In this document: positions 1 through 11,672 of the stretch, in pieces
Position numbering within the stretch: the first letter of the stretch is position 1
Layout: the number at the start of each line of letters is the position of its first letter
DNA from: Ochotona curzoniae
Lineage: Eukaryota; Chordata; Mammalia; Lagomorpha; Ochotonidae
Direction of reading: 5' to 3'
Length of the DNA stretch: 64,000 nt
NCBI RefSeq assembly: GCF_017591425.1
Contig: NW_024464918.1
Span: forward strand, 13,452,001-13,516,000
Translations under genes and position numbers: made by a program
The notes under the pieces: generated by a model
Database searches by the model: none
Told to the model about the DNA's origin: nothing
What the model saw: the letters and a program-made list of their open reading frames with translations, nothing else

Positions 1-105
1 GCTGCTTGGGGAGTGAATCATCAGATGGAAGATCTTCCTCTCTGTCTTTCCTTCTTTCTGTATATCTGCCTTTCCAATAAAAATTAATAATTTTTTTAAA
101 AAGTC
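1..105 (+). mobile_element. C-type SINE, 3' end only
   Basis: The 3' end of a sense-strand lagomorph SINE, cut by the window edge. It shows the box TTGGGGAGTGAATCATC, the CT-rich stretch and the AATAAAAATTAAT tail. Confidence 0.85.
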
Positions 106-130
106 TGAGATGAAGTTGCAGACACGAGGT

Positions 131-264
131 TCATTAAAAAAAAAAAGTTGGTGACAATGAAATTAAAACATGAGCTTATTTGGTATAAAAACATTGGGTT
201 CTATGAATTTTCTTTTTCATAATATGTATTTTTTGTGAACTTTTTGAAGGTTCTATTTATACAT
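131..264 (-). mobile_element. MITE-like non-autonomous DNA element
   Basis: A short AT-rich element ending in GTGAACTTTTTGAAGGTTC, with a degenerate inverted partner near 150. Internal blocks such as ATGAAATTAAAA and TTTTTCATAATATG also occur in three other copies in the window (near 13.5, 24.6 and 52.6 kb). The family name is not certain. Confidence 0.5.
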
Positions 265-269
265 TGTTC

Positions 270-660
270 AGAGGTTTTAGTTATACAGGTGGAGGAAATG
301 GGAAGAGGGTCAATTACTGCCCTTTGTCTCAGTACTACAAATCTGTATCACTTATTATTATTATCTCTTTTCCACAATACATTTTTGCATGTATATGGAT
401 TTATACATTCCTCCTCCCCTTCCTGTTTCCCCACTTCTACTCCTGTCATTTCTTCCTGTATTATTGCAATGGTATGGTCTCTTGAGTACAAGTTACAAGT
501 TTAACTTTCCGGCATTTAAATGTATCAAGACATGATAAATACCAGAAAAGGTAGAAAACCTAGCGTCTCATCCTAAAGGTATATTTAAAAGTTTCACTGG
601 GAGTCCAACTTTTACTTGGAAGTAGAGATGCATACTGCATAATACCTTTACTTCCAGGTA
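270..660 (-). mobile_element. LINE-1 3'-end fragment (lagomorph type)
   Basis: This stretch aligns in several blocks with the antisense L1 tail at 39.07-39.41 kb: the C/T-rich run, TATTATTGCAATGGTATGGTC, and TTGGAAGTAGAGATGCAT. It is diverged and carries no open reading frame of note. Orientation is inferred from the poly-T start of the better-preserved copy. Confidence 0.5.
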
Positions 661-2480
661 TGCTAACCTCCCTTGCTGTACTACTTTTAAAAATAGGGGG
701 GGAAAGGCATTTTAAATTTTATTTTGAAAACAAAATAGGATTTATTTGAATACACAATCCAAAACACCAATAGAAGACAAAAACACTATCAAGAACTAAT
801 TCTGCTTATTCTAAACTGCAATTTCCCAATTATAAAAATAATATGTACTACTGTAAAAAAATCGATTCTACTTTTCTTTGACTCAATTTAATATATTATT
901 TTTCTTAACAGATGCAACAAAAATTTCAATGTTTATAAAAATCACAGGAGGACAAAAGATCTCTAACCATTTAATTCGCCATCATTTTACAGGGAAAAAC
1001 AGCAAGAAGAGTAAACATTTTAGAAGTAGAATAGGCTCTCCCAACATGACCCTGTAAGCAGTTTCCCATACAATGTAATAGGAACAGTACAACTAGAGTT
1101 TCTTGTTCATATCCATAACCATGTGTGTAGGAGATAGACTCTTCTTATTTATGGAAGTAATAATTACAAAGGTCCCCACCTGCAAATCCTAGATTGTTGA
1201 AACTATTTCTGGGATGAACATTTTAGTAAAATTATTGCTGCCTAACCAATATTCAATTTGAAATCTTAACAAGGACATAAAATTGTTATTATAGTGTAAC
1301 ATTTCACATTATGAGGACAATTTCATTTATTTGTTTTTCATCTTCTCAGTGACTCATAACTGGATAATATCTCCCATGCTTCAAGAAATATTAATGAAAT
1401 GTCTAGACACTTAAAACCTAAATATTTACAACATGACAAAGCAAGCTCTGATCGGCAATAAGCAATTGGTAATGAATAGGCTACTCTTGTTTCAAGTGTA
1501 ATGCTTCCAGTTTTCAGGAGACATTCCTTTAGCCATGTGTTTATTTCCAATGAGCATTAGAGGGGGTTTGACAATCAGTACTGCCTAAAATTATTCTCCT
1601 GACCTAGAAGCACTCCTGACGCTTGACCTCAGTTCTTCTGTTCATAAAGATAAATTTACTGAATAATCAAAATATTAAAAAATCATATATTTGAATATTA
1701 ATGGATTAGTAGTTTGTAAGCACAGTCCATAGGGACTCAGGTTAGATTTTAATTTAGTTTCCATCAATCTTCTACTTTCAGAGTGAGAAATATGAGACTC
1801 TTGAAGTACATCGATGATTTAACCAAATGGAAAAATCACTCTTCCTCTTGGTTGAGAGCTCTTGTTACTTCCCTGATGTGTAAACTCTCCTAAAATTTCC
1901 ATAGCTGCATTATTTATGCTGAAGTAAATAGTATAGAAAATTTACACTTAGCATTTAAAATTTTATTAAGAATATCAACATGGTGAGTTTGTGTTGATAT
2001 ATTGGGAAAAAAAAAAAAACGATCTCAAATGGCCTGTCTTGAACCATCATTTCTGGTATTAAATAACACATTTTAAATAAGGCTAGCTTGAACACAAAAA
2101 GTGGGAGTGAGGACAGGGAGTGGTTTTGGAAGGACTCAGGTATTTGCTAAATGTTGTACCAGTTCGAGGTTCAAGTCCACAGACCACATCCCCAGAGTAT
2201 TATCTTCACTATGACTCAGATTCTTAGTCTGTGCTGCTTAATTCCAGATCCACAAATTCCAAAAATCAAATCTCACTGGACATCTGTCACATATCTATCT
2301 CTGAACCAATCAGCTTTATCAACGGGATAAAGTTTTGACTGAGCTCGACCCTGTATACTGATCTGGGTTCTCCAGCTTGGAACCCAAATAACCACACTGT
2401 AGTGCTTTCTTCACTGACAGCTAACAGGGCAGATTCGTTTCCTGACAGGTCTACTAGCAATTTCCTTTCTTACTTTCTCT
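661..2480. other. Intergenic, no recognised gene
   Basis: An AT-rich stretch without a convincing ORF. A weak MIR-like or L1-like flavour near 990-1040 and 1760-1830 is too diverged to call. Confidence 0.5.
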
Positions 2481-2483
2481 TTC

Positions 2484-2910
2484 TTTTTTTTTCTAAATAT
2501 TTATTTATTTTTGGGGAGGAAGGCAGATTTACAGAGAGAAGGAGAGACAGAAAGACCCTCTGTCTGCTGGTTAACTCCCCCAACTAGCCTCAAAGGTCAG
2601 AGCTTAGCCAATCTGAAGCCAGGCCAGGAGCCTCCTCTGGGTCCCTGCACCCACATGGGAGACCCGGAAGAGCTCCTGGCTCCCCAAGTGACTGCAACAG
2701 CCGGTGCTGCGCTGATCCGAAGCCAGGAGCCAGGAACCTCCTCCAGATCTTCTACATGGGTGCAGGGTCCCAAGGCTTTGGGCCATCCTCGACTGCTTTC
2801 CCCGGCCACAAGCAGGGAGCTGGATGGGAAACAGAGCAGCTAGGACACACACTGGAGCCCATAAAGGAACAGTGCTTGCAGGGGGAGGATGAGCCAATTG
2901 AGCCATTGTG
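2484..2910 (-). mobile_element. C-type SINE, rearranged, with an inverted inner segment
   Basis: A minus-strand SINE starting with T-rich sequence and ending near GAGCCATTGTG. Bases about 2640-2683 (GTCCCTGCACCCACATGGGA to CTCCTGGCTCC) read in the sense orientation while both flanks read antisense. The copy is therefore longer than usual (about 425 bp against 330) and contains an internal hairpin. Confidence 0.8.
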
Positions 2911-3078
2911 TTGAGCCCTATTAACAAATTTCTCTCAATATTCAGTATTCATTCACCCTTTGTACTCTTTAACAATTGTCACATTTTATCTGTAAGCCAA
3001 TCATTTGATGTCTTCCTCTCCATCCCAATCTTAGCTCTTTGGATTTGCATTCATTTTAAATTCTACCATTATATATAT

Positions 3079-3226
3079 TTTTTAAAAATTGTTTATTCTC
3101 ATCTTATCTGAAAGACAGAACACGGAGAAACAGAGACAGTCAGGGTAACTTCCAACCACTGCTTTATTTCCTAGATGCCCACAACAGCCAGGGCTGGGAG
3201 CCTGGAACTCCATCCAGGTCTCCCCA
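3079..3226 (-). mobile_element. Old C-type SINE, truncated
   Basis: A diverged antisense SINE tail half, with GAAAGACAGAACACGGAG followed by GCCCACAACAGCCAGGGCTG and AGGTCTCCCC. The head end is missing; the sequence switches to L1M at about 3235. Confidence 0.6.
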
Positions 3227-3234
3227 GGAAAAGA

Positions 3235-3705
3235 CAAGGTAAGGAAGTTAAATATATATTACTAAATGAAAGAGGGCAATCTGAAAAGGTTAAAGACTAT
3301 ATGACTCCAACGGTATGACATTTTGAAAAAGGCAAAAAAATATGGTTCAGTGGTTAGTGGGGAGAAGTGATGAATAGCAAGAGCAGAGGATTTTTGGGGT
3401 GCAGCAAAAGTATTCTGTAAGATGCTATAGTGGCAGAGATATGACAGTATTCATTTCATTTATTCAGGCCCCTTGACACCAAGGGTGAATTCTGCCATCT
3501 CTGTCATCAACTACTGGTTTTGCATGGTGATCACATGTTAGTGTTCCTCCACCAACCATAATAAACATACTACTCTGATAGGAGATGTTGGTAACAAGAA
3601 TTAGTTATACATGTATTGGGGCAAGGAGGTGTGAGATAAATTTGTACCTACATTTCAGCTGTGCTGTGAACGCAAAAGTACTCTAGAGAAGCAGTCTATT
3701 AAAGG
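3235..3705 (+). mobile_element. Ancient L1M 3' end
   Basis: The blocks GACTCCAACGGTATGACATT, GAGGATTTTTGGGG and GTATTCTGTAAGATGCTATA follow the order of the 3' end of mammalian L1M elements, ending with GCTGTGAACGCAAAAGTACTC. It is diverged and non-coding. Confidence 0.7.
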
Positions 3706-4139
3706 AAAAATTATGCTTGTTTTTATGTCTCCATGTGTTCATGTAAAATTTACAACTACATTTACTAAACAGCAACAACTGAAATTCTATCTTCTTATTG
3801 TCTAGGGATCAAAGAAAATAAGATCAGATCTTAAATTTATAAACACCACCTGAAAAATGTTAGTTCTGTTGAGCTTCCATTTGAACAAGTACATAATCAT
3901 ATAACTATTGTAGAGAAAACTGGAGATGAGTATTGGAAAACATTTTTGAAAGCAAAATGATCACGATTTTTCTGGATTGACAGAAGAGACTTGTTAAAAA
4001 GTAACATCAAAAATAATGTACTGGGTGTGGAAACTGACTCAAATGGAAGCAAATTACTATTAGGTTTCTCATTTATATAATGCATGTTTGTAAAACATTA
4101 TCCTGAAAATAATAATTACAATTCTATCATGTCACATTT
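3706..4139. other. Intergenic, nothing recognised
   Basis: AT-rich unique sequence; no ORF or repeat could be supported. Confidence 0.5.
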
Positions 4140-4487
4140 CTTTAAAAAAAAAGATTCTATGTATTTTTTATTGGAAAAGCAGATTTACAGAAAGAAGGAG
4201 AAACAAAGAGAAAGATCTTCTGTCCGCTGGTTCACTCCCTAAGTGGGTACACTGCCTGGAACTAAACTGATCCGAGGTCAGGAGCCAGGAGCTAGGAACC
4301 AGGAGCTTCTTAAAGGTCTCCCACTCAGGTGCAGGGTCCCAAGGCTTTGGGCCATTCTTGACTGCCTTTCCAGGCCACAAGCATGGAGCTGGGTGGGAAG
4401 TGGGACAGCTGGATATTAACCAGGCATCCATATGATATCCTGGCACATGCAAGATGAAGACTCTAGCCATTAGGCTACCATGCTTGC
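4140..4487 (-). mobile_element. C-type SINE, near full length
   Basis: Antisense copy: poly-A tail complement, CAGATTTACAGAAAGAAGG, GGTTCACTCCCTAAGTGG, CAGGGTCCCAAGGCTTTGGG, and the head ending CTAGCCATTAGGCTACCATG. Confidence 0.9.
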
Positions 4488-4609
4488 TACTGGTGTATGG
4501 ATTTTATTATCACAATTTTTCTCAGCCAAAAGAGCCCTCAAATATCAGGAGTTTTTTTTTCCCTATGAATAATGATAGGATCCAATTGTTCTTCCCAATT
4601 TTTTTCTAC

Positions 4610-4945
4610 AAGAATTTTGCATACAACAGACTATTATTCAGCTATAAAAAGAAATGAACTACTGCAATATAAACGAATCCTTGAAAACATTATGCTTCAT
4701 TCTAAGAGAAGGTAGGCTCCTAGTAGGCCAAATAATAAATGAGCCCCTCACATAAAGTATCTGACTGACAAGTCCATGTTGAGAAAACATACAGATATGA
4801 GGAATGACAACTTAATGGATATGGAGTTTCTTTTTGGGATGATAAAAATTTTTTTAAAATCAGAGAAGTTATGGTTATACAACATTGTGAATATATTAAA
4901 AGCCAATGACTAGTACAATTCATAATCACAATCTTTCTAGATTTT
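4610..4945 (+). mobile_element. Ancient L1M 3' end
   Basis: ACTATTATTCAGCTATAAAA, CCTTGAAAACATTATGCTTC and GGAGTTTCTTTTTGGGATGA appear in the order of the L1M ORF2 end and 3' UTR. Degenerate. Confidence 0.75.
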
Positions 4946-5190
4946 TTTATGTTACATGAATATTACTTCAGTAAAAAGCTGCATTTTATCAGTCTCCACT
5001 ACTACATTAATTGTATCCAATACCATACCCCCTTCATGTTCTGATAGTCAAGAACAGCAGCTCCATCTCTCAACTTCTGTGAATTTTTGTTTATTCAGTT
5101 TACTTATCCTATTTCAATAGCTCCTTGTGCAAGCAGATTTAGTTTCATTAAGATACAGTTTCAACCAAATTTAGCCACCCTGTTTTCTTA
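4946..5190. other. Intergenic, nothing recognised
   Basis: AT-rich sequence with no supported feature. Confidence 0.4.
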
Positions 5191-5194
5191 AGAG

Positions 5195-5520
5195 TGCACA
5201 TGTTTTTAAATTCTTGTGTATTTCTTCGAGAGGGTGTGATAAAGAGGGAGTGAAGGAGAGAGGGAGGAAGAGAAAGAGAGACCATGTTCCTATTCATTGT
5301 TTTACTCCCCAAATGCTCACAATGGCTAGGACTAGGCTAAACCAAATCAAGGAGCTGGAAACTTAATCCTGGTCTCCCACATGGGTTGTACAACCCAAAT
5401 GAACCATCAAGCTGTCTTATAGGGTCTTATAGGGTCTGTTTTGACAGGAACAGTCCAGGAGCTGGGTATCAGATACTCCAATGTGGGATGCATGTATATT
5501 GCAGGTTAAATGTCTACACC
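5195..5520 (-). mobile_element. Old C-type SINE
   Basis: A diverged antisense copy: a purine-rich GAGAGGGAGGAAGAGAAAG block, TTTACTCCCCAAATGCTCAC, GGTCTCCCACATGGGT and CAGGAGCTGGGTATCAGAT. A TCTTATAGGG motif is repeated in tandem near 5415-5440. Confidence 0.6.
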
Positions 5521-5842
5521 TTGTCTGCTGTTAAAACCACACCAACTAAATCATACCATATGAGACTTTTCTATGGCTTCTTTGCTTTCACTGTTTTGGA
5601 TTTCAAACATTTATGTAGTATATAGTGTGTTAATTTTCACTGCTATATAAAATGCCATGATAAGATAGATAACAAATTTATAGTTCATTTGAATATCTAT
5701 ACTAAGTTTAATCATCACTGTTTTTTCCTATTAAAAATTATTACAGGCAATTGTGCAATGATTTTTAATGGGTATCTCTTGCTTCACATGTACAAATGCT
5801 TTCATACTCTAACCTAAGAAGTAAAAGGGCATGATCCGCATG
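5521..5842. other. Intergenic, nothing recognised
   Basis: AT-rich unique sequence up to the target-site duplication of the next SINE. Confidence 0.4.
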
Positions 5843-5855
5843 AAAGGGAAATTTT

Positions 5856-6185
5856 TTTTAAAAGATTTATTTTTATTATTATTTTTTTTATTGGAAAGGC
5901 GGATATACAGAGAGGAGAGACAGAGAGGAAGATCTTCCGTCCGATGATTCACTCCCCAAGTGAGCGCAACGGCTGATGCTATGCCGATCCGAAGCCAGGA
6001 GACTCTTCCGGGTCTCCCACACGGGTACAGGGTCCCAAAGCTTTGGGCTGTCCTCGACTGCCTTCCCAGGCCACAGGCAGGGAGCTGGAAGGGAAGCGGG
6101 GCTGCTGGGATTAGAACCGGTGCCCATATGGGATCCCGGGTGTGCAAGGCGAGGACCTTAACCACTGCACCACCGCGCCGGGCCC
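5856..6185 (-). mobile_element. Young full-length C-type SINE with target-site duplication
   Basis: A nearly intact antisense copy ending in CACCGCGCCGGGCCC. A 13-bp direct repeat AAAGGGAAATTTT (5843-5855 and 6187-6199) flanks it, showing insertion by L1-type retrotransposition. It belongs to the AAAGCTTTGGG subfamily. Confidence 0.95.
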
Positions 6186-6224
6186 AAAAGGGAAATTTTA
6201 ATATAATTTGAAATGTAAATATAT

Positions 6225-6510
6225 TTCAAGGATTTAGTTATTGGTTGATTTATTTAATATATTCCATTTCCTGATTCACTCCCCCAAAGGCCACAGCGGT
6301 CAGGGCTGGACCAGGCCAAAAGCAGGCGCTTCACTTAGGTCTCCCAGGCTGATGGCAGGGTCCCAAGCACTTGATCATCTTGTGGTGCTTTCCCAGATGT
6401 ATCACTAGGTAGCTAGATCTGAAAATCGAGCATGAACCAGCATCTATGAAGAACAAAGGAATTACACACAGTGGCTAAACTTGCTATGCTACAATGCTGG
6501 TTCCTAGAAA
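6225..6510 (-). mobile_element. Old C-type SINE
   Basis: A diverged antisense copy: CTGATTCACTCCCCCAAAGG, GGTCTCCCAGGCTGATGGC, and a head containing GTGGCTAAACTTGC. Confidence 0.65.
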
Positions 6511-6670
6511 CATATATTCTTTCATATGAGTTTATTTTTCTCTTGCGTGAATTAAATCTATAGGTGGTAAACAGCATTCCTAGAAAGACACTCTTAGAGA
6601 GATGAACAAGGAAAAATATATGACCGAGTTCATAGGACTTATGTGTAACAGCAAAATACTTAGAATGACC

Positions 6671-7018
6671 CCAGGCCCTGGCGCCATAGCATAGTGGTTA
6701 AAGTCCTTGCATTGCATGTACCTGGATCCGATCCTATATGGACATCAGTTCTTATCCCAGCAGCTCCACTTCCCATCCAGCTCCCTGCTTGTGGCCTGGA
6801 AAAGCAGTCGAGGATGGCTCAAAGCCTTGGGACCCGGCACCCACGTGGGAGAACTGGAAGAAGTTCCTGGCTCCTGGCTTCAGATCGGAGCAGCTCCAGC
6901 CATTGTGGCCACTTGGGGAGTGAATCATCGGACAAAAGATCTTCCTCTCTGTCTCTCCTCCTCTCTGTATATCTGACTTTGCAATAAAAATTAAATAAAT
7001 CTAAAAAATAAATAAAAT
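6671..7018 (+). mobile_element. C-type SINE, full length
   Basis: Sense copy from CCAGGCCCTGGCGCC, through CACTTCCCATCCAGCTCCCT and CACTTGGGGAGTGAATCATC, to an AAATAAAT-rich tail. Confidence 0.93.
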
Positions 7019-7359
7019 AACATGTATTTGTGATTAAAATATAAAGAAAAGTCAGAGCATGGTGAGCAAGAAATTTACAGTTGTGATTACCATACGGAAG
7101 TAGAGAGGTATCGAGTGGTCCGCATGGACACACACCACACTGCGGCGCCACTGAGAAGTCATCTTTAGCTGGGAGATAGGACACATCTTCCCTTTCTTCT
7201 CAATTGCAACTCTCACAGTATCACTCCCAGTACTGTCCATCTGAAGCCCAAATCTAATTAGGTCACATCTGTGGGCTCCATCTCCCAGCATCCTGTAGCT
7301 TCTGGTGTTCCTACGATTCTGTGCTTGGCTCCCTTCATGTCTCATATTGCTGGGTGATC
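7019..7359. other. Intergenic, nothing recognised
   Basis: Mixed-composition sequence, no supported gene. Confidence 0.4.
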
Positions 7360-7690
7360 TTATCCATTCTCACAACTTTCTACTTCCACTTAAGTAATCA
7401 TGAGTCACACACTCATCTTCCCTAAACAGCAGACCCACATATCTGACCATGATTGGCCTTTTCCACAATGCCTCAGAGTCAGCATGCCTGACAACTTAAC
7501 TCATCACCTGTAAAATTCCTCCTCCCAGATGCTTCTTCTGTGTTCTTGTCAGTTGTCCATGGCCGGTATTTAGGAATCACATACTGCTCTTTCTTTCCCC
7601 TGATCCCTTTACTGGTTATAGTCAGTCATACCAGACCCTGTCAAACGCTACCTCACCTATACACTCTGGATGTTCAGCAACACATAGTAA
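7360..7690 (+). mobile_element. Possible L2-type LINE remnant
   Basis: A C/T-rich stretch with blocks in the order expected of an L2 3' end (CCTCCTCCCAGATGCTTCTT, then CTCTTTCTTTCCCCTGATCC). The similarity is weak and judged by eye only. Confidence 0.3.
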
Positions 7691-7744
7691 AATTATTAAA
7701 GACGTGTGCTGTGACTTCTTTGTATTTCCTTAAAATTCACCCAC

Positions 7745-8165
7745 AGAACTAGAAGCATCTAATGCCTCAGAATGGGATCTTGCTTCGAAATAAGCGTCAC
7801 TGTCAATGTAATGACCCGGTGATAACAAAGTATGGAGAGCTCCTAATCTAGTGCGATTGGTGACTGTATAAAAAAGAGGAGATTTAGTCACAGACATGCA
7901 TGCAGAAGGAATGCCATGTGAATATGAAGGAGAGCAAGATGATGCCATACAAACCAAGAAATACCCAGATTGCAAGCCAACCACCAGGACCTAGGGGAGA
8001 GACACGGAATAGAAATTTCCCACTGAAGCCCTCCAAGGAGTCAGCCCTGCAAACAACTTGATCCTGGACTTCTGGCCTCAAGACTTCTAGGATAATGAAC
8101 TTAAGTTGTTTGTGCCACCCAGATTGTGGCATTTTATTTCAGCAGCCCCAGGACTTTGTAATATG
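7745..8165 (+). mobile_element. MLT1-type solo LTR (ERVL-MaLR)
   Basis: An old retroviral-like LTR. The blocks ATGCCATGTGAATATGAAGG, AACTTGATCCTGGACTTCTG, TTGTTTGTGCCACCCAGATT and CAGCAGCCCCAGGA match the second half of MaLR LTRs in order. No internal coding sequence is present. Confidence 0.75.
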
Positions 8166-8757
8166 CTTATTCCTTGGTCCAAACTTGCACACTTAGTAAT
8201 AATTTCTATGAAAACAACTGCACAAGTAAACAAAGACATTCACCCAGGATGCTACACAGTGGGGACAATAGCTAAATGACTTGAGCTAGGAGAAAAAGTT
8301 GGTAAGCTCTGTTACATACAGACAGATATTCACAACACAGTTAAGTTGCTTAAAGGCAACTGTAAAACTGTACAAATTATACCATTTTTTTTGCAACTCA
8401 CATTTTATACATATTATAAAGGCATAAGAAAAAGTCTAAAAGTGTATGAATATATTTACACTGGGAGAATTTTTTGGGTAGTTCACATTTTCTCCTTATG
8501 ACTTACCCACATTTTTTAAAGTGTGGTTAAGCAATAAGCCTGCAATGTTCCTTGTTTTTTCTCTCCTACACGGCATCCAAAAGGCATCACTGATTAGACT
8601 TATAACCCCTCTCCACTTACAAAAAGAGGAAGACAGAAGAGGAGGAGAAGTGAAAGGCGAGACAGTAATGAAAATTAAACTGATCTTTTAATGAAGCAGA
8701 ATAAAAATATGAGGGGATTTAGAGAGCAAATGGTCAGTGTGAACTGTGGGAACAAAA
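8166..8757. other. Intergenic, nothing recognised
   Basis: AT-rich, with a purine-rich patch AGAGGAAGACAGAAGAGGAG near 8625. No supported feature. Confidence 0.4.
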
Positions 8758-8759
8758 GA

Positions 8760-9085
8760 CAGGCCAGTGTTGTGGTGTGTAAAGTCACTGCCTGTAATGC
8801 TGACAGCCTTTAGGGGTTGCTTTGAGTCCTGGCTGCTCCACTTCCAATCCAGTCCCCTGCTAATGGCCTGGGAAAGCAGGAAAGGATGGCCCAAGTGCTG
8901 GGCCCCTGTCATCCACCTGGGAGATCAAAATTAAGCTCTTAGCTCTTGCTTTTGGCCTAGCTCAGTACTATTCATTGCAGCCATGAGGGGAGTGAATCAG
9001 TGGATGGAACATTTCTGTCTCATCTCCCTCTCTATAAAAATAGCTCCATCTTTCTAATAAGTAAAATAAATCTTTTAAAAAAGAA
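8760..9085 (+). mobile_element. C-type SINE, older subfamily
   Basis: Sense copy with GGCTGCTCCACTTCCAATCC, TGGCCTGGGAAAGCAGGA, GAGGGGAGTGAATCAGTGG and an AATAAATCTTTTAAAA tail. Confidence 0.85.
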
Positions 9086-9149
9086 AAAGTATTGTAAGTC
9101 AAAAAATATGCTAACACACATAACCAACCAGACATCCTAACCTAGCTGA

Positions 9150-9245
9150 TAACATGTTCCAGTCCTTGGGTCCCAGCACTCATATAGGAGACTTGGATGC
9201 TTCCTGACTATTGGCTTCAACCTGGCTTGGCAACACAGTTCACTA
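9150..9245 (+). mobile_element. Fragment of old C-type SINE
   Basis: A short sense fragment: CCAGTCCTTGGGTCCCAGCA, ATAGGAGACTTGGATGCTTC and TTGGCTTCAACCTGGC. Confidence 0.45.
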
Positions 9246-9978
9246 TGGAGTTATCAGTTGGGTGCCCTCATGATTTCATAGCCAATCAGGAGCTGTGTTT
9301 ACTTCCATTATCTAGCACTGTAAGAATATTGGACTATCTATTACTGGGCCAAAGAACAACAACATTTAAAACTATAAGAACAGTTTCTATTGAATGGGTA
9401 TGGTTCTCACACCATCATCAAATTCTAAGTCAGACTCTTGTCAGTCTGGGGACATCTGTTCTTGTCACAATACCATGGTCTACTACTGGGTGAGATTTTT
9501 CGTTATATTTGGACATAGCCTTTAAATTCTACAGAATATTGCTTTAGTGGGAAAACCTCCCACTTCCTTTCCAGGGGAAACCCAGGGGAACTTTCCAAAG
9601 ATCTACTTCAGGTCCCGGTGAGTCACCAAGTCATGCTGCTTTGATTCAGCCCCATTCAACGTGAAATACACTCCTGAGTTCAAGAATGTCCTTCAGTAGA
9701 TCTCTGCAGAGTTTCTGTTGTACCATGATGGTGACTAATAGTGTAGGTTTGAATGATTCTTCCATTTATTTTAACTCCTCCAATAAACAGTGAGATAGAA
9801 CTCCGAAACCCGAACTAACACAATATGGAATTTTAAAGAGGCACCTGAAATACTTGACAGCTGAAATTGGATCATTTAAAACACACATGACAGCCAGCTA
9901 AATTGTGAACTGTTTCCTCTGTAATCATCAAATTATAATTTGCTCCTCTATTCCAATCATGGCTATTAACAAGAGTCC
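9246..9978. other. Intergenic, nothing recognised
   Basis: Unique sequence; no ORF with recognisable similarity. Confidence 0.4.
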
Positions 9979-10328
9979 TGGGCTGGCATTGTGGCATAGC
10001 AGGTGGAGCTGCAATCTGTGACATCAGCATCCCATATGGCAGCCAGTTCTTGTCCCAGCTCCTCCACTTGCAATCCAGCTCCCTCCTAATGGCCTAGGAA
10101 AGGCAGCAGAGGATGGCTCTGGTATTGGGGCTGCTCCCACCTGCACTGAAGAGCTGGAAAAAGGTCCTGGATCCTGGCTTGAGCCTGGCCAAGGGTGGGC
10201 TGTTACAGCCATCTGGGAATGAACCAGAAGATGGAGGGGCTCTTTCTCCGCCTGTCCCTCTCTCTGTAGCTCTTTTAAACAAACAAACAAACAAACAAAC
10301 AAATAAATAAATAAATAAATAAATTTTA
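9979..10328 (+). mobile_element. C-type SINE, older subfamily
   Basis: Sense copy starting GGGCTGGCATTGTGGCATAG. It ends in a tail that has become (AAAC)n then (AAAT)n at 10276-10323. Confidence 0.88.
10276..10323 (+). repeat. (AAAC)n(AAAT)n microsatellite
   Basis: About six AAAC units run into five AAAT units. It grew from the A-tail of the preceding SINE. Confidence 0.95.
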
Positions 10329-10354
10329 AGAATAAAAAAGAACATCTTTTAAAA

Positions 10355-11512
10355 ACGATTTTTTTTATTTAGGTGATTTTTACAGTTAATTAGGGTGATA
10401 AGGGTCAAGAGCTACAGAAGATGTGTGAGACCATTATTTCCACTTTCTCCTTTTTTCCTTCCTATATCTGGGGGAAGAGGGCAGACAAGGGGAGAAGCCA
10501 TGCCCAGCCTCGTAAACGCCTCTGTTCTCTGGCATGGAGGACAGTCACCCCACACCATCCCAGGGTCCCCAATATGGAGCATTCTCCAAGGACACTGCTC
10601 AGAAAGTTTTGATAGTTCAACAGTTCTGAATTACTGCTTATCTTGTCACTTCAAGCACGATGAAATCTCTCCAAAATCTACTGGTTGACATAGTCCACCT
10701 TAGAGTCTCTGTTTGCCCAGTTATTCACTTCCAACATTTGGTTAGGGTAGTTGGTCAATTTGTTCTGTCCTCTATCCTCTGTTGTGGTACCAGGTGTCCT
10801 CTGCAGGCTCCAGTGTACTGCCAATATCCTCCATGCGCACCTGGATATGCTGTTTACTGCTCTGTCTCAGCCACTGAAGAGGACCAGCTCTTAACACAAG
10901 TGCTCCACGGTCAGACCATGGAACCTGCAATTCTCTCCATGGTTGGGGTTCTGAGTCCAGCAGTTCAGTTGGGGGGATCCCAGACCTGATTCTTGTGTGT
11001 GCTTGCTAGTAACAGATTCCGGTACAGTCCATCACCCTAATCGGCTTATGCATATGCCGGTGGTTGCAATTGCTGGGTCAGTTCTGTCTCCAGCTCTATC
11101 TTCTACGCAAATCAATGGGTGTTGCAGTCCAGCCCGATCCTGCCCATCACACATTCGGCCCCCATGCAAACCAATGGGAACTGTAGCCTAGTTGGAACGA
11201 CCTGCAATAACCCTCATCAGCCCCACTCCTGCCCTAGTTCCGGTGCTTGTCAATAGCAGACTGGTCCAGTCTGTCTCACTTCCCATTGAGCTATTGTATA
11301 TGTCAATGGGCATTGAAGCCTAGTTCAACCCAACCAGCTTCATTATCCAGCCTACACACCTGCCGGCAGGTGCCACTCTCTGTCTAGCCATGCCTGTCCC
11401 AGTCCTGGTTCTCATGCTCATCAGAGTTGACAATCCAAGAGGGAGGTGCCCACTATTTCCCTAATGGGCTCATTCTCACTACTAAATCTTGCACTCTCCA
11501 TGTGGTTCTGTA
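10355..11512 (-). mobile_element. Lagomorph LINE-1 3' UTR, about 1.15 kb
   Basis: Starts with a poly-T run, as expected for a minus-strand L1. It continues with TTTTTACAGTTAATTAGGGT, then a GC-richer part with degenerate repeats of the type CAATGGGTGTTGCAGTCCAG. The block TAGTCCACCTTAGAGTCTCT to ATCCTCTGTTGTGGTACCAG is shared with 33.89-34.0 kb. No ORF2 end is visible, so the copy is 5' truncated inside the UTR. Confidence 0.65.
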
Positions 11513-11514
11513 GT

Positions 11515-11672
11515 TTAACCTAACATAATTTGAGCCATCATCTGCTGCTTTCCCAGGTCATAGGCAGGGAGCTGAATTGTGAAGTGAAGCACCTGGAATT
11601 CAAACTGGCATCCATGTAGCATGCTGGTGCTTGCAGGCAGATTAGCCTGCCATGCCACCACACTGCTCCTAA
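11515..11672 (-). mobile_element. C-type SINE fragment, head half
   Basis: Antisense copy: CTGCTTTCCCAGGTCATAGG, GAATTCAAACTGGCATCCAT and GATTAGCCTGCCATGCCACC. The tail half is absent. Confidence 0.7.

Noticed and set aside
5809..6211. ORFs of about 80-118 codons over SINE copies (also near 6.7, 17.6, 19.2, 21.4, 42.7 and 52.1 kb)
   Set aside because: These are translations of the C-type SINE; the same peptide themes (LPACGLGKQSRMAQ, PAPCLWPGKAVEDG) recur at every copy.
9576..9617. A 42-base exon-like piece (TTCCTTTCCAG acceptor, CCCG|GTGAGT donor)
   Set aside because: Too short to judge; no neighbouring exon found, and such matches are common by chance.
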